Notes: generated by a model not told the origin, from the letters alone. 64,000 nucleotides of DNA from Bacillota bacterium (GCA_023398615.1 JAEWSD010000022.1:1-64000); one strand, 5' to 3'; counted from the stretch's first letter, positions 26,613 to 36,015 are shown. Made by a program: numbers and translations.

Positions 26613-29102
26613 ATGAATGATTTTAATCAGATGACAAAGGATCCTAAAAGCCAGGAATACTGTTTCCGACTTCATGGTATATTCAAGAAGTTTGATTCGA
26701 CAGTGGCGATCAATCATATGAGTCTTGATGTGTGTGCCGGTGAAATAGTGGGCCTGATAGGTCCTAACGGTGCCGGCAAGTCTACGCTTATGGGTGTCCT
26801 TACCGGAGTTGTTCCTGTAACTGAGGGAAATATAGAGTTGGCGGGAAACAATATCCCCAGGGAAAAATATTCAATAACCATAGCTCAGGAAAATGGTATT
26901 GCCTGCGCATACCAGGAGTTTTCGGTTTGTGCGAATCTGGCAGTCTATGAAAATTTGGCAATCACTATAATGAATCATAAGCCTTTTGGAAAAATAGGCT
27001 GGCGAAAAGACATGATTCAAGTGGCGGAAAAAACACTGGCCGATGTTTTTCCCGATAATAAGATCAATGTATGTTCTAAGGTTTCAAAATTGTCTATTGA
27101 GCAAAGACAGATGGTGGAAATTTGCTGTGCATTTGCGACAAATGGATTGAAAGTTCTGATACTTGACGAACCCACATCCTCCCTGGCGAATGACAGGATA
27201 GCGCAATTCCATGCGGCCATAGGTCAGTTAAGGGACAAAGGGGTTTGCGTTATCTATATTTCCCATAAGCTTGAAGAAATCATCCGGATTTCTTCAAGAA
27301 TCGTTGTTATGCGAAACGGTGAAAAAGCGTGGGAAGGTACAACAAAAAATACTACGACGGAAGATCTGGTAGATCTGATGGGCGGCCGGATCTCAGGCAA
27401 AAAGTCTTCCTGCCAAGCACTGAATACGGCTGAGCATATAGTAGAGGTGAATCATCTCAATACTAATACGCTTCGTAATGTTGATATGCATATTTGCAAG
27501 GGAGAATGTGTGGGAATCTCCGGTTTGGGAGGGTCGGGTCAAAGAGAGCTTCTTGACGAAATATACCGGACCGCCAAAGGCAGAAGGAATAAAAGTGTTC
27601 AGGTTGCAGGGGATGCTTCCTTTGTCAGTGGTGACCGCCAGAATGAGGGCATCTTCAAGCTGTGGAGTATTGCGGACAATATCATTATTTCCAGTTTGAA
27701 TCAACTGACAGAGTGGAGATTGCTGAGTAAAAAGAAATCTGACGAGTTAGCCCAGCATTGGTATGATAAGTTAAAGTTTAAAGCTGTTAACAAGGACTCT
27801 CTGATAGGAAGCCTGTCCGGTGGCAATCAGCAAAAAGCTATTATTGGCCGCGGCATTGCTTCGGAAGCTGATATCATTATATTTGATGATCCGACAAGGG
27901 GTGTTGATGCGGAAACGAAGAAAGAGATTTACAGCATATTGGAAGAGCTCTGTGCTGCAGGCAAGAGTGTGATCTGGTACAGTACCGAAGATAACGAGAT
28001 GATGGAGTGTGATCGGGTTTATATTATGAAAAAAGGTTCTATTGTCGAGGAACTTGTTGGTGATGACATATCAGTTGAAAGTGTTGTGTCAGCGTCATTT
28101 AAAAATGTTGATACCGTGCAGAATAATGTTAAGGCCAGGAAAAATAATGGCTTCGGCAGAAAAATGTTCAATTTGCTTTCTAACGGTTCGACTATTTCGG
28201 TGATGGTATTAATATGCATCTGGGTACTCGTAAGCATCTTCAACAAAAATGCGAACACACGTTTCGGAATGACATTCCTGATTGGGACGGCGCTGCCGTT
28301 GGTATTTGTCTCAATAGGACAGATGTTTATAGTAGGCTGCGGCGATATCAATCTGGGAATAGGAAACGCCATGGGGCTGGTAAACGTATTAGCCGCAACA
28401 GTTATGGCAAATAATTTTGGCATCGGCCTGTTGGCTATGCTGGCCTTCCTGTTTTTATACACGGCTATAGCCGTGTTGATACATAAACGGCATATGCCTT
28501 CTATCGTAGTCAGTCTCGGAATGCTGAGTGTCTGGCTTGGAATAGCCCTGATAATTTCACCGACACCGGGAGGCGATGACCCGGCATGGCTGTCGGCCTT
28601 CTTTGGAATACAGACACCGCTGTTTCCTATACAGGTTTATCTTTGTGTGATAGTTGCCATTGTCAGCTACTGGATTGCTTTTAAGTCTAAATATGGCATG
28701 ATACTTCGTGGAATAGGAGACAATCCGAGTGCGGTGACTAAGCGTGGGTGGTCTTATTTGATGGCACATATTGTTACCTATGTCATTTCAGGTGTGTTTG
28801 TTATTCTCGCAGGATTTGCAATGACATATGTCAGTAAGGGTGCTGATGCAAATGCCTCGTCTTCTTATCAGATGATGAGTATCGCTACTATACTTTTAGG
28901 CGGCTGTGCGTTCTCAGGAGGTATCATCGAGCCTGTCGGTGTTGTTACAGGTGCGCTTACCATTTCATTAATTTCCTCCATGCTGACCTTTATGCAAATT
29001 AGCAGTAACTATCGGACTGCCGTTATTGGTATTGTTTTATTGTTTGTTCTTATCGGAGGAGAACTGATTAAAAAAGGAGGGAAGCACATTGAGTATAATT
29101 AG
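26613..29102 (+). CDS. Ribose-type ABC importer: duplicated ATPase fused to permease
   Basis: An 829-residue single chain that joins an RbsA/MglA-like double ATPase (about 1-500) to an RbsC-like permease (about 520-829). The first ATPase has GPNGAGKST, LSIEQRQMVE and LILDEPTSSLA; the second has the degenerate loop GLGGSGQRE normal for this family plus SLSGGNQQK and FDDPTRGVD. The permease part has about eight helices beginning ISVMVLICIWVLVSIF. These domains are usually separate proteins. The frame is continuous, with no stop or ribosome binding site visible at the join, so the fusion looks real. A second permease overlaps its end by 14 bp, so the transporter may use two different membrane subunits. 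Confidence 0.9.
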   Translation: MNDFNQMTKDPKSQEYCFRLHGIFKKFDSTVAINHMSLDVCAGEIVGLIGPNGAGKSTLMGVLTGVVPVTEGNIELAGNNIPREKYSITIAQENGIACAYQEFSVCANLAVYENLAITIMNHKPFGKIGWRKDMIQVAEKTLADVFPDNKINVCSKVSKLSIEQRQMVEICCAFATNGLKVLILDEPTSSLANDRIAQFHAAIGQLRDKGVCVIYISHKLEEIIRISSRIVVMRNGEKAWEGTTKNTTTEDLVDLMGGRISGKKSSCQALNTAEHIVEVNHLNTNTLRNVDMHICKGECVGISGLGGSGQRELLDEIYRTAKGRRNKSVQVAGDASFVSGDRQNEGIFKLWSIADNIIISSLNQLTEWRLLSKKKSDELAQHWYDKLKFKAVNKDSLIGSLSGGNQQKAIIGRGIASEADIIIFDDPTRGVDAETKKEIYSILEELCAAGKSVIWYSTEDNEMMECDRVYIMKKGSIVEELVGDDISVESVVSASFKNVDTVQNNVKARKNNGFGRKMFNLLSNGSTISVMVLICIWVLVSIFNKNANTRFGMTFLIGTALPLVFVSIGQMFIVGCGDINLGIGNAMGLVNVLAATVMANNFGIGLLAMLAFLFLYTAIAVLIHKRHMPSIVVSLGMLSVWLGIALIISPTPGGDDPAWLSAFFGIQTPLFPIQVYLCVIVAIVSYWIAFKSKYGMILRGIGDNPSAVTKRGWSYLMAHIVTYVISGVFVILAGFAMTYVSKGADANASSSYQMMSIATILLGGCAFSGGIIEPVGVVTGALTISLISSMLTFMQISSNYRTAVIGIVLLFVLIGGELIKKGGKHIEYN

Positions 29103-30012
29103 AAAGTGGATATCAGGAAAAACATGGATATGGTCTTATGCCGGTTCGCTTATATTATTTATAGCCATCAGTATTTTAAGTGACGGCGGATTTACTTTCA
29201 AAACACTGTTTTTGAACATGACGCTGGCTACGTTTGCTTTCCTTCTAGGTATATCCGAAATGATGGTGATTACGAGCGGCGACGGTGCTATTGACCTGTC
29301 AATTGTTTATACAGTTACGCTTTGTGCATATTTGTCCGCGACGTGGCTTAGAGGCGGAAAGACTTTTTTAGGAATTCTGATTATTCTGGGTATCTGTGTA
29401 TTGGTGGGCTTAGTAAACGGAGTAATAAACGTTTACCTTCATGTCCATGCAATGATCGGAACCCTTGCCATAGGATATATATTATTTACGGTAATATTGG
29501 TATATTCGACGAATGCTACCGTACAGCCCAGTCCGGCATTATCGCGCTTTGCCAAGCTTCAGCTCGGCGGCTTTTCAATTCTGACCGTTCTATGTATCAT
29601 CTTCGCCGTGATCATGCATGTCATTATGTATAAGACACGTTTCGGAAAGAGAATACATGCGGTCGGTCAGGGACACCATATTGCCGGTCTGGCCGGAATC
29701 AATGTTCCGGGGATACTCATACCGGTATTTATTTTAAGTTCCGTTATCGCAGGGGTTACCGGTATCCTGCTTGGAGCTTATGTAAATGGTTCTTTTCAGT
29801 CTATGGGTGATGCGTATCAGATGCCGGCCATAGCCGCTGCTTTGGTAGGCGGAACATTAGTTTCCGGCGGAAGGTCAAGTGTTCTTGGAGCATTTGGCGG
29901 TGCTATCATGTTAACCTTATTAGGTACTTTGATAACAATTACGGGTTTGTCTGCGGGATGGCAAGATCTTATAGAGGGTCTTGCGATTATCCTGATTCTT
30001 ATTGCAGCTTAG
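29089..30012 (+). CDS. Ribose-type ABC importer permease
   Basis: A 307-residue permease of the RbsC/BPD_transp_2 family with about eight to ten helices and the family motif FGKRIHAVGQGHHIAGLAGI in its cytoplasmic loop, followed by LVGGTLVSGGRSSVLGAFGG. It starts at TTG 29089 behind AAAGGAGGG, inside the end of the fused ATPase-permease gene (14-bp overlap), so the two are coupled. It probably pairs with the permease half of that protein to form a heteromeric channel. Length matches the family. Confidence 0.88.
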   Translation: MSIIRKWISGKTWIWSYAGSLILFIAISILSDGGFTFKTLFLNMTLATFAFLLGISEMMVITSGDGAIDLSIVYTVTLCAYLSATWLRGGKTFLGILIILGICVLVGLVNGVINVYLHVHAMIGTLAIGYILFTVILVYSTNATVQPSPALSRFAKLQLGGFSILTVLCIIFAVIMHVIMYKTRFGKRIHAVGQGHHIAGLAGINVPGILIPVFILSSVIAGVTGILLGAYVNGSFQSMGDAYQMPAIAAALVGGTLVSGGRSSVLGAFGGAIMLTLLGTLITITGLSAGWQDLIEGLAIILILIAA

Positions 30013-30102
30013 CCGGATGGGGGAAGGTACGTGCAACAGATTAAGAGTTCTGCTCTGTAAAAGAGAGTGCTAAATAAAACTTATAATGCAAGGAGGAAAA
30101 AA

Positions 30103-31278
30103 ATGAAAAAAGGAATTGTTATTTTATTAATTACAGCCATGGTATCTGTTATGCTTGGCGGATGCGGATCGTCTTCCGATACGACTTCAAAGACTTCACC
30201 AGATACTACTTCCGCAGAACCATCGACCTCTGCGGCCGAACCGACAGCAGCAAGTGAGGGTAGTCAGGAAGCGGCCGAACCGACCGCTGATGATCAGGAT
30301 AAGGATCAGGGCTATGTTATCGGTTTTACCGACAACTACAATGGTAACACCTTACATCAGCAGCAGGAGAAGTATTTCACAGATCTTGCAGATGAGATGA
30401 AGGCTGCAGGTATTATTTCCGAATACTATGTAACAGTAGCTAACAAGGATGTAGCTACGCAGATTTCTCAGATCCAGAACTTTATTATGATGGGCTGTGA
30501 TGCGATCATTATTGACCCTACTTCTTCATCCGGTCTTGACGGTGCAATTAAAGAAGCAGAGGACGCCGGTATAAAGGTTATGATTTTCAACGATGGGCCA
30601 GTCTCCTCAAGTCATTGCTATCAGCTGAACGTTGACTGTATCAGCAACTTTGGCTATCTTACCGATTGGTGCAGCGAGAAACTGAACTATAAAGGTAATG
30701 TACTTATTGTCCGCGGCATTGCCGGTACATCCTATGATGATCTTGCTTACCAGGGTATCACAAGTACTTTGGCTAAATATAAGGATATGAAAATTGTTGG
30801 TGAAGTTTATGGTGAGTGGACAAGTACGGTAACTCAGAAAGAGATTTCCGCTATTCTTCCGTCTCTGCCGAAGGTTGATCTTGTTTGCGGAGAGAGCGGG
30901 GACGCTTATGGTGCAGCTATGGCTTTCGAATCCGCGGGGCTTGATGTACCGTTGATCTATGGCGGTAACAGAGGTGAGTTCCTGAACTGGTGGATGGACG
31001 CGAATGAAAAGAACGGCTATGAGACCATTTCCGGCGTTGCTACACCCTGGTTCTCTGCAGCTGCATTATACCTGAGTATTGATCTGTTGGACGGTGTAGA
31101 CATCCCGCGTTATATGTACTATCCGATGGATCTTATCACACAGGATAAATTGAATGATTTTAAGGGCATTTCTAATTCCGAAGTTGCTACGACTGTTCAT
31201 GATCTTTCATGGGTTCGCGACAATCTTGAGACTCAGGATGAGAATGCGAATAAACCTGATATGATTAAAGAAGATTAA
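30103..31278 (+). CDS. Sugar ABC transporter substrate-binding lipoprotein
   Basis: A 391-residue lipoprotein: signal peptide ending in the lipobox MLGGC (C21), a Ser/Thr/Glu-rich linker to about residue 75, then a Peripla_BP_4 (ribose-binding-like) domain starting YVIGFTDNYNGNTLHQQQ, with DAIIIDPTSSSGLDGAIKEA as the typical domain 1 helix. The start is ATG 30103, behind AAGGAGG; the frame opens at 30067. It is the binding protein for the importer encoded just upstream and is followed by a terminator. Aromatic and acidic residues typical of sugar pockets are present, but the ligand cannot be named. Confidence 0.9.
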   Translation: MKKGIVILLITAMVSVMLGGCGSSSDTTSKTSPDTTSAEPSTSAAEPTAASEGSQEAAEPTADDQDKDQGYVIGFTDNYNGNTLHQQQEKYFTDLADEMKAAGIISEYYVTVANKDVATQISQIQNFIMMGCDAIIIDPTSSSGLDGAIKEAEDAGIKVMIFNDGPVSSSHCYQLNVDCISNFGYLTDWCSEKLNYKGNVLIVRGIAGTSYDDLAYQGITSTLAKYKDMKIVGEVYGEWTSTVTQKEISAILPSLPKVDLVCGESGDAYGAAMAFESAGLDVPLIYGGNRGEFLNWWMDANEKNGYETISGVATPWFSAAALYLSIDLLDGVDIPRYMYYPMDLITQDKLNDFKGISNSEVATTVHDLSWVRDNLETQDENANKPDMIKED

Positions 31279-31307
31279 GGACTGAAATCAGAATGTCGGT
31301 TACCGGA

Positions 31308-31340
31308 GGCTGCTGCAAAAAATTGCAACAGCCCCTTTTA
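31308..31340 (+). terminator. Intrinsic terminator after the binding-protein gene
   Basis: GGCTGCTGCAA (31308-31318), AAAA, TTGCAACAGCC (31323-31333) with one mismatch, followed by CCTTTTAT. It probably attenuates rather than blocks entry into the nfn-like genes, which start 113 bp after the binding-protein stop. Confidence 0.75.
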
Positions 31341-31390
31341 TAGATGTAACCTCGGTGTGATAACCGCAGGTTAGCAAAGTGGAGGTAATA

Positions 31391-32227
31391 ATGTATAAAA
31401 TCACTAGAAAAGAAGTTTTAAATCCTACCGTATCCTTAATGGAGATCGAGGCACCTCTGATAGCTGAGAAAGCTGAGCCGGGACAGTTTATCATACTGCG
31501 CACGGATGAAAACGGCGAAAGAATTCCTCTTACCGTTGCCGGTTTCGACCGTAAGAAGGGAACAGTCACAATCATTTTCCAGGTAGCAGGTGCAACGACT
31601 GAAAGCTTAAATCATATGAAGGAAGGTGACAGCCTTCATGATTTTGTCGGGCCGCTCGGACGCTCTACAAAAACAGAGGGAAAGAAAAAAGTTGCCATAG
31701 TCGGCGGCGGTGTCGGTTGTGCGATCGCTTTACCGATAGTTAAAAAATTCCATGAACAGGGTACGGAAGTTCATACCGTTATTGGATTCAGAAGCAAAGA
31801 TCTTGTCATTCTAGAGGATGAGTTCAAAGCAAACAGCAGTAAGTTAGTTCTTATGTCGGATGACGGAAGCTGCGGTGAGAAGGGCCTCGTTACCGATGCA
31901 TTGAGAAAGCTGATTGACAGCGGTGAAAAATATGACGAGGTTATCACAATTGGACCTTTAATCATGATGAAATTTGTAAGCAAGCTGACTAAAGAATACG
32001 GAATCAAAACAGTTGCTAGTATGAACCCGATTATGATCGATGGAACCGGTATGTGCGGAGGCTGTCGTCTCAGCGTTGGCGGCAAGACTAAATTCGCATG
32101 TGTGGAGGGGCCTGAATTTGATGCCCATGAGATAGATTTCGATGAGGCAATTGCCCGTTCATCCATGTATAAGCCTTTTGAACGTAAGGCACACGAAGAG
32201 GTTTGCAAGTTATTACAAATACGGTAG
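31391..32227 (+). CDS. NfnA-like FAD/NAD-binding subunit (sulfide dehydrogenase/glutamate synthase small-subunit family)
   Basis: A 278-residue flavoprotein of the ferredoxin-NADP reductase type. It has an FAD-binding domain (GQFIILRTDENGERIPLTV), an NAD-binding domain (KVAIVGGGVGCAIALPIV) and a C-terminal 2Fe-2S site (GTGMCGGCRLSVGG and later FACVEGPEFDAHEID). With the next gene it matches NfnAB, the electron-bifurcating transhydrogenase that links NADH, NADPH and ferredoxin; the same family is also named SudBA. The frame opens at GTG 31379, but that codon lies inside the GGAGG site that serves ATG 31391, so the latter is the start. Confidence 0.87.
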   Translation: MYKITRKEVLNPTVSLMEIEAPLIAEKAEPGQFIILRTDENGERIPLTVAGFDRKKGTVTIIFQVAGATTESLNHMKEGDSLHDFVGPLGRSTKTEGKKKVAIVGGGVGCAIALPIVKKFHEQGTEVHTVIGFRSKDLVILEDEFKANSSKLVLMSDDGSCGEKGLVTDALRKLIDSGEKYDEVITIGPLIMMKFVSKLTKEYGIKTVASMNPIMIDGTGMCGGCRLSVGGKTKFACVEGPEFDAHEIDFDEAIARSSMYKPFERKAHEEVCKLLQIR

Positions 32228-32280
32228 AGTAAACTGCTGCGATAGTATGAAGGCCGATGATTGGCAAAATGGAGGTTAAT

Positions 32281-33672
32281 ATGACTGCAAATATGTCATT
32301 AAAAAAGAATGAAATGCCGGTTCAAGGAGCAGACGCAAGAAATAAAAACTTCTTTGAGGTTGCGTTAGGCTATAATAAAGAACAGGCAATTGATGAAGCA
32401 AAGCGCTGCCTGGACTGTAAAAACATGCCGTGTATGTCCGGATGTCCTGTGAAAATTGCGATTCCTGAATTTATCAGAGAAATCGCGGAAGATAATTTTG
32501 AGGCCGCATATCGGGTTATATCCAAATCAAATTCACTGCCTGCTGTCTGCGGAAGAGTATGCCCTCAGGAATCCCAGTGTGAGTCAAAATGTATACGCGG
32601 CATTAAGGGAGAACCGGTCGCTATTGGAAGACTGGAGCGTTTTGCGGCGGATTATCATAATGCCAACAGTAAGGAGAAAACAGTGAAGCCTCAGTCCAAT
32701 GGTCACAAGGTTGCAGTAATCGGATCAGGTCCTTCCGGACTTGCCTGTGCAGGAGACCTGGCGAAAAAAGGATATCAGGTTACGGTTTTTGAAGCTCTCC
32801 ACCTTGCGGGGGGAGTTCTTGTTTATGGTATTCCGGAATTCCGGCTTCCTAAAGCGATTGTTCAGAAGGAAATTTCAATACTGAAGGATCTTGGTGTCGA
32901 TGTTCAGACAAATGTAGTGATAGGCAAGACGATTTCTATTGATGAGCTTATGCAGGAACAGGGGTATGAAGCGGTATTCATTGGTTCCGGAGCAGGTTTG
33001 CCAAGATTTATGAATATTCCGGGAGAGAATTTAAAAGGAGTATATTCCGCAAATGAATTCTTAACCAGAATCAATCTTATGAAGGCATACAAAGAGAACA
33101 GTGCGACGCCAATTCAGAAAGGAAGCAAGGCGGCCGTAGTAGGAGGCGGTAATGTTGCAATGGATGCGGCAAGATGCGCGAAGCGTCTCGGAGCCGACGT
33201 AACCGTTATTTACCGTCGTACAGAGAAAGAGCTTCCTGCTCGTCTTGAGGAAGTAGAGCATGCGAAAGAAGAAGGCATTCGATTCATGCTTTTAACAAAT
33301 CCTGTGGAAATAATCGGTACCGATGACGGATGGGTTAAAAACATTGTCTGCGAAGAAATGGAGCTGGGCGAGCCGGATGCCACAGGAAGGCGGAAGCCGG
33401 TTTCTATTCTGAACAGCGAGTTCGGAATAGATGCAGACTGTATTGTTATGTCAATCGGAACATCTCCGAACCCTTTGATTAAGGATACGACAAAGGGGCT
33501 TGATACACAGAAGTGGGGCGGTATTATTGTGGATGAAAAGACAGGGCTTACTTCACGTGAGGGTGTTTATGCCGGAGGGGATGCGGTGACCGGTGCGGCT
33601 ACTGTAATCCTTGCCATGGGTGCCGGAAGAAATGCGGCAGCGGCGATAGATGAATATATTATGAAAAAATAA
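32281..33672 (+). CDS. NfnB-like FAD/iron-sulfur subunit (NADPH-dependent glutamate synthase family)
   Basis: A 463-residue iron-sulfur flavoprotein. Two cysteine clusters near the N-terminus, CLDCKNMPCMSGCPV and CGRVCPQESQCESKCIRG, hold two 4Fe-4S centres; an FAD site (VAVIGSGPSGLACAGDLA) and an NADP site (AAVVGGGNVAMDAARCAKRL) follow. This is the pattern of NfnB and of homotetrameric GltA. The FAD/2Fe-2S partner immediately upstream favours Nfn. AGG-rich GGAGG sets ATG 32281 (the frame opens at 32257). Placed at the end of the sugar-acid cluster, it may rebalance reduced pyridine nucleotides made by the dehydrogenases. Confidence 0.87.
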   Translation: MTANMSLKKNEMPVQGADARNKNFFEVALGYNKEQAIDEAKRCLDCKNMPCMSGCPVKIAIPEFIREIAEDNFEAAYRVISKSNSLPAVCGRVCPQESQCESKCIRGIKGEPVAIGRLERFAADYHNANSKEKTVKPQSNGHKVAVIGSGPSGLACAGDLAKKGYQVTVFEALHLAGGVLVYGIPEFRLPKAIVQKEISILKDLGVDVQTNVVIGKTISIDELMQEQGYEAVFIGSGAGLPRFMNIPGENLKGVYSANEFLTRINLMKAYKENSATPIQKGSKAAVVGGGNVAMDAARCAKRLGADVTVIYRRTEKELPARLEEVEHAKEEGIRFMLLTNPVEIIGTDDGWVKNIVCEEMELGEPDATGRRKPVSILNSEFGIDADCIVMSIGTSPNPLIKDTTKGLDTQKWGGIIVDEKTGLTSREGVYAGGDAVTGAATVILAMGAGRNAAAAIDEYIMKK

Positions 33673-33743
33673 TTCTCCGAAGATGATAAAGAGACGGTTT
33701 AGATTTAAAGTGGAGGAAATTTATTAAAAGCAAGGAAAATAAG

Positions 33744-33772
33744 TTGAAATTTCAAATAAAGTAATGTAAACT
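33744..33772 (+). promoter_or_regulatory. Promoter of the purH leader
   Basis: TTGAAA at 33744-33749, 17 bp, TAAACT at 33767-33772. The predicted start (about 33779) falls just before the riboswitch. The -35 box lies within a small palindrome, TTGAAATTTCAA (33744-33755). Confidence 0.5.
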
Positions 33773-33783
33773 ATAAATGAATT

Positions 33784-33860
33784 TTTGTACAACTGGCGGA
33801 ATCATGGGAGTCTACCCATAGGGAGTACAAATGTAATAATAATCAGTCGACCGCCTGGGC
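33784..33860 (+). ncRNA. ZTP (pfl) riboswitch aptamer
   Basis: P1 arms TTTGTAC (33784-33790) and GTACAAA (33825-33831) enclose ACTGGCG, an ATGGG/CCCAT hairpin and AGGGAG; after a short linker comes the second conserved block CCGCCTGGGC (33851-33860). This is the pfl/ZTP consensus. ZTP and ZMP accumulate when 10-formyl-THF is short; ZMP (AICAR) is the substrate of the downstream enzyme PurH. Confidence 0.9.
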
Positions 33861-33924
33861 AGCCTTAAGATAACCTGACATATATCCATATGGCAGATTG
33901 TCAGGTTACCCGGGCGGTTTTTAT
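33850..33924 (+). terminator. Riboswitch-controlled terminator before purH
   Basis: ACCGCCTGGG (33850-33859), part of the aptamer, can instead pair with CCCGGGCGGT (33909-33918), which is followed by TTTTATT; an inner stem AACCTGACA/TGTCAGGTT (33872-33880/33899-33907) brings them together. Ligand binding would hold the first strand in the aptamer and allow read-through. Confidence 0.85.
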
Positions 33925-33982
33925 TGTGAGTTAGCCGCAAGCGAAACTCTTTTTCATTATTATCAAGAAGGAGATTAAGAAC

Positions 33983-35536
33983 ATGAGAGCATTAGTTAGT
34001 GTATCGGACAAAACCGGAATTGTAGAATTTGCGAAAGAGCTGGTATCCCTGGGTATTGAGATCATCTCGACCGGCGGTACCTATGGCAGATTAAAGGAAG
34101 CAGGGATTCCTGCCATTGAGATTTCCGAACTGACCGGATTTCCGGAATGCCTGGACGGGCGGGTTAAGACCCTGCATCCGATCGTACACGCCGGTTTACT
34201 GGCGATGAGAAGCAAACCGGAGCATATGAAGCAGCTTGCTGACTTGAATATTGAGACGATTGATATGGTAGTTGTTAACCTGTATCCTTTTAAAGCGACC
34301 ATACTGAAAGATAACGTGACCCGTGAGGAAGCTGTGGAAAATATCGATATCGGCGGACCGACCATGCTCCGTTCCGCGGCAAAGAATTACCAGGATGTTG
34401 CCGTAGTGGTGGACCCCGGGGACTATGAGAAGGTGCTGGGTGAGTTAAAGGAGAAGAAAGCAGTTTCCCTTGAAACGAAATTCTATCTGATGCAGAAGGT
34501 ATTCATGCATACCTCTAATTATGATACCATGATAGCGGATTATCTGAAAAAGCAGAGAGACGACAGGGAGTTTCCGGAAACCCTGACGATGACCTTTGAA
34601 AAGGTACAGGATATGAGATATGGGGAGAATCCTCATCAAAAAGCGGCCTTCTACAGGGAAATCGGAAAGAAAAGGGGTTCCATTACCGATGCGGTGCAAT
34701 TAAACGGGAAAGAATTATCCTTTAACAATATAAATGATACAAACGGAGCCCTGGAGCTTTTAAAAGAATTCACGGAACCGACGGTAGTGGCCTGCAAGCA
34801 TGGAAATCCCTGCGGAGTGGGAAGCGCGGATAGTATTCTTGACGCGTGGAAGAAAGCTTTTGAAGCGGATAAAGAATCCATCTACGGCGGCATCGTAGTT
34901 ATTAACAGGACAGTAGATTTGGCACTTGCGGAAGAAATCAAAAAGGTGTTCCTGGAGGTGATTGTTGCTCCCGGCTATGAGAAGGAAGCGCTTGAACTTC
35001 TTCAGACCAAGAAAAATGTAAGGGTGCTGGAATTAAAGGATATCAGCGTTCCGCAGGATGAGAATGCTTATGACTTAAAGAAAGTAAACGGAGGACTGAT
35101 TGTACAGACGATAGACAGTAAGCTGCTTGCTGAAGAGGAGCTTAAAGTGATTACGGATAAGGCTCCGACCGAAAAGGAGATGGAGGATCTGCTGTTTGCC
35201 TGGAAGGTTGTTAAATTTGTGAAATCCAACGGTATTGCACTTGCCAAGGATAAGCAGACGATTGGTATCGGGCCGGGACAGGTAAACCGCGTGTGGTCAA
35301 CCAAACAATGTATTGAACATGCGGCCGAGCTGATTGATGAAAATGCGACTAAGGGTGCGGTTCTTGCGTCCGATGCATATTTTCCTTTTGACGACTCTGT
35401 GGAGGCGGCACATCAGGCCGGTATCACGGCAATCATTCAGCCCGGCGGTTCCATCCGGGACGAGGACTCCATAAAGAAATGCAACGAGTATGGTATTGCT
35501 ATGGTATTTACGGGCATGAGACATTTTAAACACTAA
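33983..35536 (+). CDS. purH: Bifunctional AICAR transformylase/IMP cyclohydrolase
   Basis: A 517-residue enzyme for the last two steps of purine synthesis: formylation of AICAR with 10-formyl-THF, then closure to IMP. The N-terminal cyclohydrolase domain begins [18 protein letters not shown] and has [14 protein letters not shown]; the C-terminal transformylase domain shows the catalytic [22 protein letters not shown] and [12 protein letters not shown]. Length is typical. AAGGAG stands before ATG. The gene is alone between a ZTP riboswitch/terminator and a strong terminator, so its expression should rise when AICAR derivatives build up. Its product IMP feeds guaB. Confidence 0.97.
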   Translation: MRALVSVSDKTGIVEFAKELVSLGIEIISTGGTYGRLKEAGIPAIEISELTGFPECLDGRVKTLHPIVHAGLLAMRSKPEHMKQLADLNIETIDMVVVNLYPFKATILKDNVTREEAVENIDIGGPTMLRSAAKNYQDVAVVVDPGDYEKVLGELKEKKAVSLETKFYLMQKVFMHTSNYDTMIADYLKKQRDDREFPETLTMTFEKVQDMRYGENPHQKAAFYREIGKKRGSITDAVQLNGKELSFNNINDTNGALELLKEFTEPTVVACKHGNPCGVGSADSILDAWKKAFEADKESIYGGIVVINRTVDLALAEEIKKVFLEVIVAPGYEKEALELLQTKKNVRVLELKDISVPQDENAYDLKKVNGGLIVQTIDSKLLAEEELKVITDKAPTEKEMEDLLFAWKVVKFVKSNGIALAKDKQTIGIGPGQVNRVWSTKQCIEHAAELIDENATKGAVLASDAYFPFDDSVEAAHQAGITAIIQPGGSIRDEDSIKKCNEYGIAMVFTGMRHFKH

Positions 35537-35568
35537 GTCTTTTGGGAATAGTATATTTGACGGAATAA

Positions 35569-35606
35569 CGGCTGCCGCAAAATTTACTGCGGCAGCCGCC
35601 TTTTGT
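35569..35606 (+). terminator. Intrinsic terminator of purH
   Basis: CGGCTGCCGCA (35569-35579) pairs perfectly with TGCGGCAGCCG (35588-35598) around an 8-nt loop, followed by CCTTTTGTT. Confidence 0.92.
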
Positions 35607-35728
35607 TATAACCCCTATTTTAACGCTTCGCGCATAAATATATCATTATTTATGTAACAATTTCGTTTTATTTGATTATAACGTACTTCAGGCAAGTACT
35701 TAATTCTTAGTAGCATGAGCCATACTAA

Positions 35729-35929
35729 TTATATCTTGCTTACATTAGCCGCCTGCGGTCCTTTTTCACCGTTTATTACTTCGAATTCAACAGCGTCGCC
35801 TTCTTCCAATACCTTGAATCCGTCCATATTCAGTGCCGAGAAATGTACGAATACATCATTTCCTTCCTCATCGGACAGGAATCCAAAACCCTTCTTTGCA
35901 TTAAACCATTTTACTGTACCCTTTTTCAT
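35729..35929 (-). CDS. Cold-shock domain protein (CspA family)
   Basis: A 66-residue OB-fold protein of the usual Csp length. It binds single-stranded nucleic acid through RNP1 (KGFGFLS) and RNP2 (VFVHFSAL) and starts with [12 protein letters not shown]. Such proteins act as RNA chaperones and transcription antiterminators, often induced by cold or at high growth rate. AGGAGG stands before the ATG and a promoter lies at 35987-36015. It is convergent with purH and stands alone. Confidence 0.96.
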   Translation of the reverse strand: MKKGTVKWFNAKKGFGFLSDEEGNDVFVHFSALNMDGFKVLEEGDAVEFEVINGEKGPQAANVSKI

Positions 35930-35986
35930 AAAAAGCCTCCTAAAACATAAGTTGATTCTATTACTATTATTAGTAACGATAATTTA

Positions 35987-36015
35987 AATCTATCACAAAC
36001 CAGTCAAAATGTCAA
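35987..36015 (-). promoter_or_regulatory. Promoter of the cold-shock gene
   Basis: On the minus strand: TTGACA (36010-36015), 17 bp, TAGATT (35987-35992). The leader is about 50 nt, shorter than the structured leaders of the E. coli cspA type. Confidence 0.6.

Noticed and set aside
33708..33735. GTGGAGG ribosome-binding-like sequence without a gene after the NfnB-like gene
   Set aside because: No start codon follows at the right distance and no open frame is present; perhaps a relic of a lost gene, but too weak to report.
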